From Campylobacteraceae bacterium (lineage in GTDB: Bacteria; Campylobacterota; Campylobacteria; Campylobacterales; UBA6016), in assembly GCA_022758985.1 (NCBI GenBank), contig JAEMQC010000078.1, positions 10,583-26,869 on the forward strand: DNA of 16,287 nucleotides. The letters are read 5' to 3'. The stretch's first letter is position 1. Each line of letters begins with the position of its first letter. The position numbers and the translations under genes were made by a program. Below the pieces are notes generated by a model. That model was not told where the DNA came from and searched no databases. It worked only from the letters and a program-made list of their open reading frames with translations. This document shows positions 6,734 to 12,346 of this stretch, in pieces.

Positions 6734-7514
6734 CGGTAAGCTCCTCTACTTCTTTTTGTTTTATCTCTTTGGTTTTGACGAATTTTATAAGACTATCTAC
6801 CGATTGGGGCTGTTGTGTCATATTCTTAAGCCCTGCTTCAAAAACAAAAGCGGAGCTTTTGGCGTCCGGCAACGCTCTATGATGGATATCATCACCAAGC
6901 CCAAGCTCTTCTTTTAGCGTTTTTAAGCCGTATTTAGAAGCTTTTAGCGTTTTTTTGGCTAAATCCAGCGTGCATATCTTCCTATTTAGTATCGGCCCTA
7001 AATTATATTTTTGAAAGCTTTTTGAGAGGAAACTGAAGTCAAAATCGGCGCTATGAGCGCAAAATACGGAGTTTCCGAGAAACTCTTTGAAGCTTGTTAG
7101 CACTTCTCTCTCTTTTTTTGCGTTTTTTAGTTCATCTAGCGTCAGCTTAGTTATTTCGGCTATGTTTTGAGGCAGTCTTTCGGCGTATATTAGCTCTTCG
7201 AACGAATCTAGGTATTCGCCGTTTTTGTATTTTATGGCGCCTATCTCTATGACTTGCGAATTTCTCGGATTTGAGCCGTTAGTCTCTATATCTACGAAAC
7301 AAAATACCGTATCTTCTATATTTGTTTTGGAGGTTTTGAGAATAAATTGTCCGTTATCGTCTTCTTCTATAGGCATTCCACAAGATTTTAAAAACTCTAT
7401 TGCTGTCTCGTTTTGCAGATTGCCAAAACCTATTTTTTTGGAAAACGCTATTATATCTTCTCTACTGACTGGAAACTTTTCAAAAAAATTTTCCAACTCT
7501 TTGAGGCTTTGCAT
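6726..7514 (-). CDS. dnaQ: DEDDh 3'-5' exonuclease, probable DNA polymerase III epsilon subunit
   Basis: A 262-residue protein with the complete DEDDh exonuclease core at about 70-230. ExoI is FVDIET (D75, E77), ExoII is HSADFDF (154-160, D159), and ExoIII is HRALPDA (H212, D217). This core removes mismatched 3' nucleotides; in DnaQ it proofreads for the replicative polymerase. About 68 residues precede the core, a helical N-terminal extension not found in E. coli DnaQ, and only about 35 follow it. A dedicated DnaQ identity is therefore likely but not certain; another DnaQ-like nuclease is possible. The start ATG at 7514 follows AAAGGGA, and a TATAAT (-10) lies at 7546-7541. It heads an operon with the small membrane protein. 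Confidence 0.85.
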   Translation of the reverse strand: MQSLKELENFFEKFPVSREDIIAFSKKIGFGNLQNETAIEFLKSCGMPIEEDDNGQFILKTSKTNIEDTVFCFVDIETNGSNPRNSQVIEIGAIKYKNGEYLDSFEELIYAERLPQNIAEITKLTLDELKNAKKEREVLTSFKEFLGNSVFCAHSADFDFSFLSKSFQKYNLGPILNRKICTLDLAKKTLKASKYGLKTLKEELGLGDDIHHRALPDAKSSAFVFEAGLKNMTQQPQSVDSLIKFVKTKEIKQKEVEELTDV

Positions 7515-7540
7515 ATATAAATCCCTTTATTACCGTTAGC

Positions 7541-7546
7541 ATTATA
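7541..7546 (-). promoter_or_regulatory. dnaQ: -10 box of the exonuclease gene
   Basis: A perfect TATAAT on the minus strand in the sequence GCCTATAATGC, giving a start near 7534 and a leader of about 20 nt that contains AAAGGGA. No clear -35. Confidence 0.6.
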
Positions 7547-7624
7547 GGCATTTAAAGTTAATTTTTGTCTTATTTGGATAACATATTTGAAATTTTTATC
7601 ATTTTTAAAGGTAAAGGATATCGT

Positions 7625-8659
7625 TTGATACTAGTAATGAGCCCTGAGGCCACAAAAGAACAGATAGAGTCGGCAGCCGCACAAATAGAGAGCTGGGGAC
7701 ATAAAGTCAGCGTTACTATGGGTGACGAACAAACTATCATTGGAATTATAGGCGACAAAAGAGATCTGGCCGGCAGACCGCTGAGCGCTCTTGACGGCGT
7801 AGAAAAGGTACTTGAGGTGTCCGCCCCGTACAAACTCGCAAGCAGACATTTTCATCCGGACGATACTATTATTGACGTAAGAGGCGTTAAAGTCGGCGGC
7901 GGGTACAAAGCATATATGGCTGGACCATGCTCAGTGGACACGTATGAGACGCTTATAGAGATAGCTAGGGCGGTCAAGGCTGCGGGGGCGAATATGCTAA
8001 GAGGCGGTGCGTTCAAGCCTAGAACAAGCCCTTATACGTTCCAAGGCGGCGGGGAAGAGGCTCTTAAAATGCTTGCCGACGCAAGAGACGAGACGGGTCT
8101 CCCGATAGTAACTGAGCTTATGAGTGAAAAAGATATAGACGTTATCTGCAAATACGCAGACGTCATACAACTTGGCGCTAGAAATATGCAAAACTTCTCA
8201 CTTCTAAAAGAGGTCGGCAAACTTGGTATGCCGGTACTTCTTAAAAACGGCATAGCCAGCACGGTACAAGAGCATCTTATGAGTGCCGAGTATCTTATGA
8301 GCGAGGGGCTAAAAGACGTAATGCTCTGTCTTAGAGGTACGAGAGGATATGAAACGGCGCTTAGAAATGCTATGGATGTCGCTCAAGTGCCGCTTCTAAA
8401 GACTTTGACGCATCTGCCTGTTATAGTAGACCCTAGCCATGCGGCAGGTAAAAGAGAGTATGTAATGGCTCTTGGATATGCGGGAATGGCTGCCGGAGCT
8501 GACGGCTTTAATATTGAAGTTCATCCAAATCCAAAATGCGCCCTGTCTGATGGTGAGCAAGCGTTGCTGCCTAGCGATTTCGACTACTTCATGAAAAAAA
8601 TCAAAAATCTTGACCCTTGGGATCAAAGAGCGTGGGCGTCACAGGCTCAGAAAGTATAA
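7625..8659 (+). CDS. aroF: DAHP synthase, type I-beta, with N-terminal ACT-like domain
   Basis: Catalyses condensation of phosphoenolpyruvate and erythrose 4-phosphate to DAHP, the first step of the shikimate pathway. The start is set at TTG 7625 (344 residues) because AAGGA lies 6 nt before it and the product then begins MILVMSPEATKEQIE, like other members; a TTG at 7565 adds 20 residues but has no ribosome binding site. Residues 1 to about 70 resemble the ferredoxin/ACT-like regulatory domain (ending IIGIIGDKRDL). The barrel follows with AGPCSVDTYE, RGGAFKPRTSPYTFQG, QLGARNMQNF, LLKNG, LCLRGTRGYE, DPSHAAGKREYV and EVHPNP. In the Thermotoga enzyme this N-terminal domain gives feedback inhibition by Tyr/Phe (family knowledge). 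Symbol usage varies (aroF or aroG). Monocistronic here. Confidence 0.93.
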   Translation: MILVMSPEATKEQIESAAAQIESWGHKVSVTMGDEQTIIGIIGDKRDLAGRPLSALDGVEKVLEVSAPYKLASRHFHPDDTIIDVRGVKVGGGYKAYMAGPCSVDTYETLIEIARAVKAAGANMLRGGAFKPRTSPYTFQGGGEEALKMLADARDETGLPIVTELMSEKDIDVICKYADVIQLGARNMQNFSLLKEVGKLGMPVLLKNGIASTVQEHLMSAEYLMSEGLKDVMLCLRGTRGYETALRNAMDVAQVPLLKTLTHLPVIVDPSHAAGKREYVMALGYAGMAAGADGFNIEVHPNPKCALSDGEQALLPSDFDYFMKKIKNLDPWDQRAWASQAQKV

Positions 8660-8666
8660 GTTAGAA

Positions 8667-8692
8667 GGCGCAAGGGGCTAAAGCCCTCCGCC
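8667..8692. terminator. Weak interrupted hairpin between aroF and pilT
   Basis: GGCG (8667-8670) pairs with CGCC (8689-8692), and inside this GGGGC pairs with GCCCT around a TAAA loop, with an internal bulge. It lies at the meeting point of two convergent genes and includes the pilT stop. It lacks a T-run on both sides, so a role in termination is uncertain. Confidence 0.3.
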
Positions 8693-9769
8693 GATAACTC
8701 CTCCACCGGAGCCTCCAAGCGATCTTTCCACCTCTTCTTTATTTGTGGCAAATCTAAGAGCATCCTCTTTTGCAACTACTCTTGATTTAACCAAATCTAC
8801 CAAAACCTGCGATAGCGTCTGCATTCCAGTTTTACTCTGTCCTAGTTGCAGTTGCGAGTATATTTGATGGACCTTGTCCTCTCTGATGAGATTTGCGATC
8901 GCCGGATTGTTTATGAGTATTTCGTGTGCAGCAACCCGTCCGCCCTCTATTTTTGGAACAAGCGTCTGCGAAACTACCGCAGACAAGCTCATAGATAGCT
9001 GGGTTCTGATGATTGCCTGCTCTTCTGCCGGAAAGACGTTGATTATCCTATTTATTGTCTGGGTTGCGGAGTTTGTGTGTACGGTGGCGAATACTAGATG
9101 CCCGGTTTCTGCGGCCGTTACGGCGGCGCGTATAGTCTCCACGTCTCTCATTTCACCGACTAGGATGACGTCCGGGTCTTCCCTCATGGCATACTTTAGC
9201 GCAGACGAGAAACTCTTGGTATCCTCGCCGACGTTTCTTTGAGATATGACCGAGTTTATGTGCTCGTGGTGAAATTCGATAGGGTCTTCTATCGTTATGA
9301 TATGTTTCCTCTCCGACCTGTTTATCTCGTTTATCATGGCGGCTAGCGTCGTCGATTTACCGCTTCCGGTGGGACCCGTTACCAGGATTAGTCCTTTTTC
9401 TTTTTGGGTAAGCTCATAGAATATAGCCGGAGCGTTTAGGTCCTCAAGAGTTGGAATCCGCTCCGGAATTATCCTAAAAGCAGCCGCTACGGAGCCTCTT
9501 TGAAAGTAGTAGTTAGCCCTAAATCTGCCGACTCCCTTTAGCGAAAAGGTGAAGTCTAGCTCTTTGTTTTCTTCGAACAATTTTTTTTGATTGTCGTTTA
9601 TTACCGAGTAACAAAGCGATTGGATTGCCGCTGGGTCTAGTCTTTCAAGATCTAATGGAACTAGTTTTCCGGCTATTCTTATTTGCGGCTCCGTACCAGC
9701 TAGAAGGTGCAAGTCGGAGGCTTTGTAGGTGGTAACGGTTTGAAGTATTTTATCTAGCGTCAAAGACAA
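8678..9769 (-). CDS. pilT: PilT-type secretion/retraction ATPase
   Basis: A 363-residue hexameric ATPase of the type II/IV secretion superfamily. Order of motifs: N-terminal PAS-like domain (about 1-100, with ASDLHLLAG), Walker A GPTGSGKST (132-140), Asp box ITIEDPIEF (158-166), Walker B region DPDVILVGEMRD (198-209), His box FATVHTN (227-233) and AIANLIRE (290-297), the variant of the PilT-specific AIRNLIRE segment. These fit PilT, which depolymerises type IV pili, better than PilB or GspE. The tail is glycine-rich (GGSGGGVIGGGL). Start is TTG at 9769, 6 nt after AGGAG. It lies 12 nt behind gatC and shares its transcript. No pilin or pilus assembly genes are in the window, so the partner machine, perhaps DNA uptake, is inferred. 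Confidence 0.93.
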   Translation of the reverse strand: MSLTLDKILQTVTTYKASDLHLLAGTEPQIRIAGKLVPLDLERLDPAAIQSLCYSVINDNQKKLFEENKELDFTFSLKGVGRFRANYYFQRGSVAAAFRIIPERIPTLEDLNAPAIFYELTQKEKGLILVTGPTGSGKSTTLAAMINEINRSERKHIITIEDPIEFHHEHINSVISQRNVGEDTKSFSSALKYAMREDPDVILVGEMRDVETIRAAVTAAETGHLVFATVHTNSATQTINRIINVFPAEEQAIIRTQLSMSLSAVVSQTLVPKIEGGRVAAHEILINNPAIANLIREDKVHQIYSQLQLGQSKTGMQTLSQVLVDLVKSRVVAKEDALRFATNKEEVERSLGGSGGGVIGGGL

Positions 9770-9781
9770 GGGGGACTCCTT

Positions 9782-10069
9782 TTATTCTATGATTTTAGGC
9801 ACCACAAAGAAGTTCTCTTCGCTTTTTGGAGCATTTGCTATTATCATATCTATTGCGTCATTTTTTGAAGGTTCGTCCGCTCTTAGCGGCAGGCTTTTAT
9901 CTACTCTTGGAAACTCTATTCCCTCAAGCCTGTCGTCAAGCTCGGAGAGGCTATCTACAAACGTAATAATATTTTCTATTTGTGATTTTATCTCGTGCCT
10001 TTGTTCCTCTTTTATTTCAAGGCTAGAGAGTTTTTCTAGTTTGGTCAAAAGCGTATCATCTACTATCAT
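9782..10069 (-). CDS. gatC: GatC, Asp-tRNA(Asn)/Glu-tRNA(Gln) amidotransferase subunit C
   Basis: The small scaffold subunit of the GatCAB amidotransferase, which converts Glu-tRNA(Gln) and Asp-tRNA(Asn) to the amidated forms in the cytoplasm. The 95 residues show the usual GatC order: an N-terminal helix (LLTKLEKLSSLEI), a second helix (IKSQIENIITFVDSLSELD), then the extended strand with VDKSLPLRADEPS, and a C-terminal PKSEENFFVVPKIIE, a classic GatC ending. The start is ATG at 10069, with AGGA about 9 nt before it; the frame stays open upstream to 10336 but that runs through the hemL promoter and start on the other strand. First gene of a two-gene operon with pilT. gatA and gatB are not in the window. 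Confidence 0.93.
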   Translation of the reverse strand: MIVDDTLLTKLEKLSSLEIKEEQRHEIKSQIENIITFVDSLSELDDRLEGIEFPRVDKSLPLRADEPSKNDAIDMIIANAPKSEENFFVVPKIIE

Positions 10070-10089
10070 AGCGTTAATTCCTGTTGTTG

Positions 10090-10095
10090 TATAAT
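10090..10095 (+). promoter_or_regulatory. hemL: -10 box of the hemL operon
   Basis: A perfect TATAAT in TGTTGTTGTATAATCG, within the 63-nt divergent gap between gatC and hemL. Start near 10102 gives a leader of about 30 nt. No -35. The gatC promoter must share the same short gap and is not clear. Confidence 0.55.
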
Positions 10096-10132
10096 CGAAA
10101 ATTAAACAGATATTAGCAAAGGTTTTTTGAAA

Positions 10133-11422
10133 ATGACGCATGACAAAAGCATAGCGGCTTACGAAGAGGCAAAAAAAGTTATTCCGGGGGGCGTAAATTC
10201 GCCTGTTAGGGCTTTTAAAAGCGTAGGCGGAACGCCTCCTTTTATCGCAAAAGGCGAGGGCGCCTACATGGTAGATATTGACGGTAATAGATATCTTGAT
10301 TATATACAAAGCTGGGGACCGCTTATTTTCGGCCACTGCGACAAAGAGATAGAAGATGCGATAATCGCCGCAGTAAGAGGCGGCGTAAGCTACGGTGCGC
10401 CAACAGAGGCGGAGACGCTACTCGCAAACGAAATAATAAGCATATACGATCCGGTAGAAATGGTCAGATTTGTAAGCAGCGGTACCGAAGCCGTAATGAG
10501 CGCTATCCGTGTAGCCAGAGGCTATACCGGTAAAAACGGTATCGTAAAATTCAAAGGATGCTATCACGGTCACTCCGATAGTCTTCTCGTTCAAGCGGGG
10601 AGCGGAGCTACGACATTTGGCTCCCCTTCTAGCCCAGGCGTTCCGGCAGACGTTACGAAGCATACGCATTTGGCCGAATACAATGATCTGGAGAGTGCAA
10701 AAAGATGTTTTGAGGCGTCAAGCGACATAGCTTGCGTAATTATAGAACCGATAGCCGGAAATATGGGATTTGTTCCTGCGACGGAAGAGTTTTTGAAAGG
10801 CCTAAGAGAACTTTGCGACAAGCACGGCGCGCTTCTTATTTTTGATGAGGTAATGAGCGGCTTTAGGGCTTCTCTTACGGGCTCTCTCGGCTTTACGAGC
10901 GTGCGCCCTGATATGGCGACATTCGGTAAGGTAATCGGCGCTGGTATGCCGTGCGCGGCGTTTGGCGGCAAAAAAGAGATTATGCAAATCCTAAGCCCTC
11001 TTGGAGCCGTGTATCAGGCCGGAACACTTAGCGGAAATCCGGTTGCTATGGCGGCAGGTCTTGCTCAAATATCAAAGCTAAAAAAAGATACCGGACTTTA
11101 CGATAGACTCGGTGCGTTGGCGCATAAGCTGACGGCGGGACTAAAAGAGATAGCCGCTTCTTATGACACGCCGCTTCAAACAGGATATGCCGGGACGATG
11201 TTTGGATTTTTCTTTAACGATAAGCCGGTCTCTTCGTTTGCGGACGCTTTGACGTCGGATACCGCGTTTTTCGGCAAATTTCACGGTGAGATGTTAAGTC
11301 GCGGTATATATCTTGCGCCTAGTCAGTTTGAAGCATGGTTTATGTGCGCGGTAATGAACGATGAGACCGTCAATATGACGCTTGAAGCCGCAAAAGACTC
11401 CTTTAAAGCCCTGAAAGGATAA
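10133..11422 (+). CDS. hemL: HemL, glutamate-1-semialdehyde 2,1-aminomutase
   Basis: A PLP enzyme that converts glutamate 1-semialdehyde to 5-aminolevulinate, the tetrapyrrole precursor in the C5 pathway. The 429 residues begin MTHDKSIAAYEEAKKVIPGG and NSPVRAF (about 23-29), standard for HemL. Also present are the cofactor-region segment FVSSGTEAVMSAIRVAR, YHGHSD, the Asp of LLIFDEVMSGFR that contacts the PLP pyridine N, and the Schiff-base Lys in ATFGKVIGAGMP (K266). The ATG at 10133 gives the family N-terminus; a TTG 6 nt earlier is also in frame and nearer to the AAAGG, so the exact start is not fully settled. It leads an operon with three small membrane protein genes, as hemL does in C. 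jejuni in part. Confidence 0.96.
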   Translation: MTHDKSIAAYEEAKKVIPGGVNSPVRAFKSVGGTPPFIAKGEGAYMVDIDGNRYLDYIQSWGPLIFGHCDKEIEDAIIAAVRGGVSYGAPTEAETLLANEIISIYDPVEMVRFVSSGTEAVMSAIRVARGYTGKNGIVKFKGCYHGHSDSLLVQAGSGATTFGSPSSPGVPADVTKHTHLAEYNDLESAKRCFEASSDIACVIIEPIAGNMGFVPATEEFLKGLRELCDKHGALLIFDEVMSGFRASLTGSLGFTSVRPDMATFGKVIGAGMPCAAFGGKKEIMQILSPLGAVYQAGTLSGNPVAMAAGLAQISKLKKDTGLYDRLGALAHKLTAGLKEIAASYDTPLQTGYAGTMFGFFFNDKPVSSFADALTSDTAFFGKFHGEMLSRGIYLAPSQFEAWFMCAVMNDETVNMTLEAAKDSFKALKG

Positions 11423-11425
11423 AAA

Positions 11426-11695
11426 GTGGAAAACAACGAGCCGAAACATAAAAAGAAGATAGAGGGGCTAGACCAGCTATCTCTAGGTATTTCGATAGGC
11501 GTCGCTATACTTATAGGCGTAGGTATAGGTTTTGGATTAAAAGCGCTATTTGGTCAGCCGTGGCTACTTTGGCTCGGTGTGTTCTGGGGGGTCGGCGCGG
11601 CCGTGAATAATGTATACAAGGCATATAAAAAACAAAAAGCGCTCCTTGACGAGCTCGCAAAAGACCCTAGATATCAAAGAAGCGGCAAAGAGTGA
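11426..11695 (+). CDS. Small two-pass membrane protein, AtpI/AtpZ-like
   Basis: 89 residues. A polar, basic start (MENNEPKHKKKIEGLDQLSLG) is followed by two transmembrane helices, about 19-41 (GISIGVAILIGVGIGFGLKAL) and 45-67 (PWLLWLGVFWGVGAAVNNVYKA), then a basic tail. The Gly-rich first helix with GVGIGFGLKALFG and the second with W-L-LG-FWGVGAA-NVYKAYKK match the AtpI/AtpZ-type family (putative F0F1-ATPase gene 1 protein), linked to assembly or Mg2+/Ca2+ supply of ATP synthase in other bacteria. It is not beside atp genes here. Start GTG at 11426, 3 nt after hemL, with AAAGGA upstream. The stop overlaps the next start (GTGA). Confidence 0.8.
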   Translation: MENNEPKHKKKIEGLDQLSLGISIGVAILIGVGIGFGLKALFGQPWLLWLGVFWGVGAAVNNVYKAYKKQKALLDELAKDPRYQRSGKE

Positions 11696-12051
11696 TAATA
11701 GCAAAAATAACGGCGGTCGTATTTGCCGTCTTTTTTCTAATTAGCTTTGCAGTTTGGGGAGTGTGCGGAATATCCAACTTCTCGGCATCGTTCGTTGCAT
11801 TTTCTCTGGTGGCACTATCCTCTTTTATCGGATACAAGCGTCTGATTTTTGCCTCCAGGCAAAGTGAGCAGCCAAAAGATGACGATGAAGAAGAGGTGGA
11901 AGGCGAAGAGAAGCTATCTAAAACCGCCGTACTCTTAAAAACATACAAAGGGTGGCTATTTCCGTTTAGACTTATCTCTTATGCCATTTTCGTACTCGTT
12001 TTTTTGTATTTTTCAAACAATGGATTGCTTAACATCGGAGCCTTTTTGTAG
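11692..12051 (+). CDS. Integral membrane protein, apparently ended early by an in-frame TAG
   Basis: 119 residues as read. Helices lie at about 3-26, 30-53 and 88-107, with an acidic loop (DDDEEEVEGEE, about 64-74) between the second and third. Family not named; a gene of this kind follows hemL in Campylobacter. The start is GTG at 11692, overlapping the previous stop by 4 nt. The frame is ended by TAG at 12049-12051 but stays open for 20 more codons (GIAVLPLSALVFILFFRREF) and then stops at TGA 12112-12114, which overlaps the TTG start of the next gene. The extension completes a fourth hydrophobic helix and restores the tight overlap typical of this operon. A nonsense mutation, a sequencing error or stop-codon readthrough are all possible. 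Confidence 0.75.
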   Translation: MIIAKITAVVFAVFFLISFAVWGVCGISNFSASFVAFSLVALSSFIGYKRLIFASRQSEQPKDDDEEEVEGEEKLSKTAVLLKTYKGWLFPFRLISYAIFVLVFLYFSNNGLLNIGAFL

Positions 12052-12114
12052 GGCATAGCCGTGTTGCCGTTATCTGCATTGGTTTTTATACTGTTTTTTA
12101 GGAGAGAGTTTTGA
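12052..12114 (+). pseudogene. Likely detached C-terminal segment of the preceding membrane protein gene
   Basis: Twenty sense codons and a TGA in the same frame as the gene that stops at 12049. The residues VLPLSALVFILFF continue the hydrophobic run that begins LLNIGAFL just before the stop, and RREF gives a positive cytoplasmic end. Its TGA overlaps the TTG start at 12111. No start codon with a ribosome binding site exists for it alone. Confidence 0.55.
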
Positions 12115-12329
12115 TTAAAGCGCTAAAAAAAGAACTTCTTATCTATATAGGTATACTAGTGGCTTTATCGTTGCTCATGCATCCGGAACGCATAAGCATG
12201 GTAGAGAGTCCATATCAGCTTATTCACCCTTTTGCATGGAGCTTCGGGGTTTATGTCGTGGTTGCCGTGCTTAGATGGATTGTGTCTGTAGTTTTGAAAG
12301 TGTTTAAAAGGAAGAAAGCCGAAAGTTAA
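12111..12329 (+). CDS. Small two-pass membrane protein of unknown function
   Basis: 72 residues, family not recognised. Start TTG at 12111 is set by a strong AGGAG 6 nt upstream. A first hydrophobic helix covers about 8-23 (ELLIYIGILVALSLLM), then a loop with HPERISMVESPYQLIHPFAW, a second helix (about 44-62, SFGVYVVVAVLRWIVSVVL) and a basic end (KVFKRKKAES). Loop residues P, H, W are the kind conserved in small membrane proteins but no function is known. Last gene of the hemL operon; its stop lies in the loop region of the shared terminator. Confidence 0.75.
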   Translation: MIKALKKELLIYIGILVALSLLMHPERISMVESPYQLIHPFAWSFGVYVVVAVLRWIVSVVLKVFKRKKAES

Positions 12330-12346
12330 TTCGGCTTTTAGTTTTC
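12315..12346. terminator. Bidirectional terminator between the hemL operon and rpoD
   Basis: AAAGCCGAA (12315-12323) pairs with TTCGGCTTT (12330-12338), nine base pairs with a 6-nt loop. Beyond it on the plus strand is TTAGTTTT, and on the minus strand CTTCCTTTT follows. The rpoD stop (12338-12340) is partly inside the stem and the stop of the 72-residue gene (12327-12329) is in the loop. Confidence 0.8.

Noticed and set aside
7565..7624. 20-residue N-terminal extension of aroF from TTG 7565
   Set aside because: No SD before it; the TTG at 7625 follows AAGGA and gives the normal N-terminus of the family.
10070..10336. N-terminal extension of gatC
   Set aside because: It crosses the hemL promoter and start codon, and GatC homology begins at the ATG at 10069, which has its own SD.
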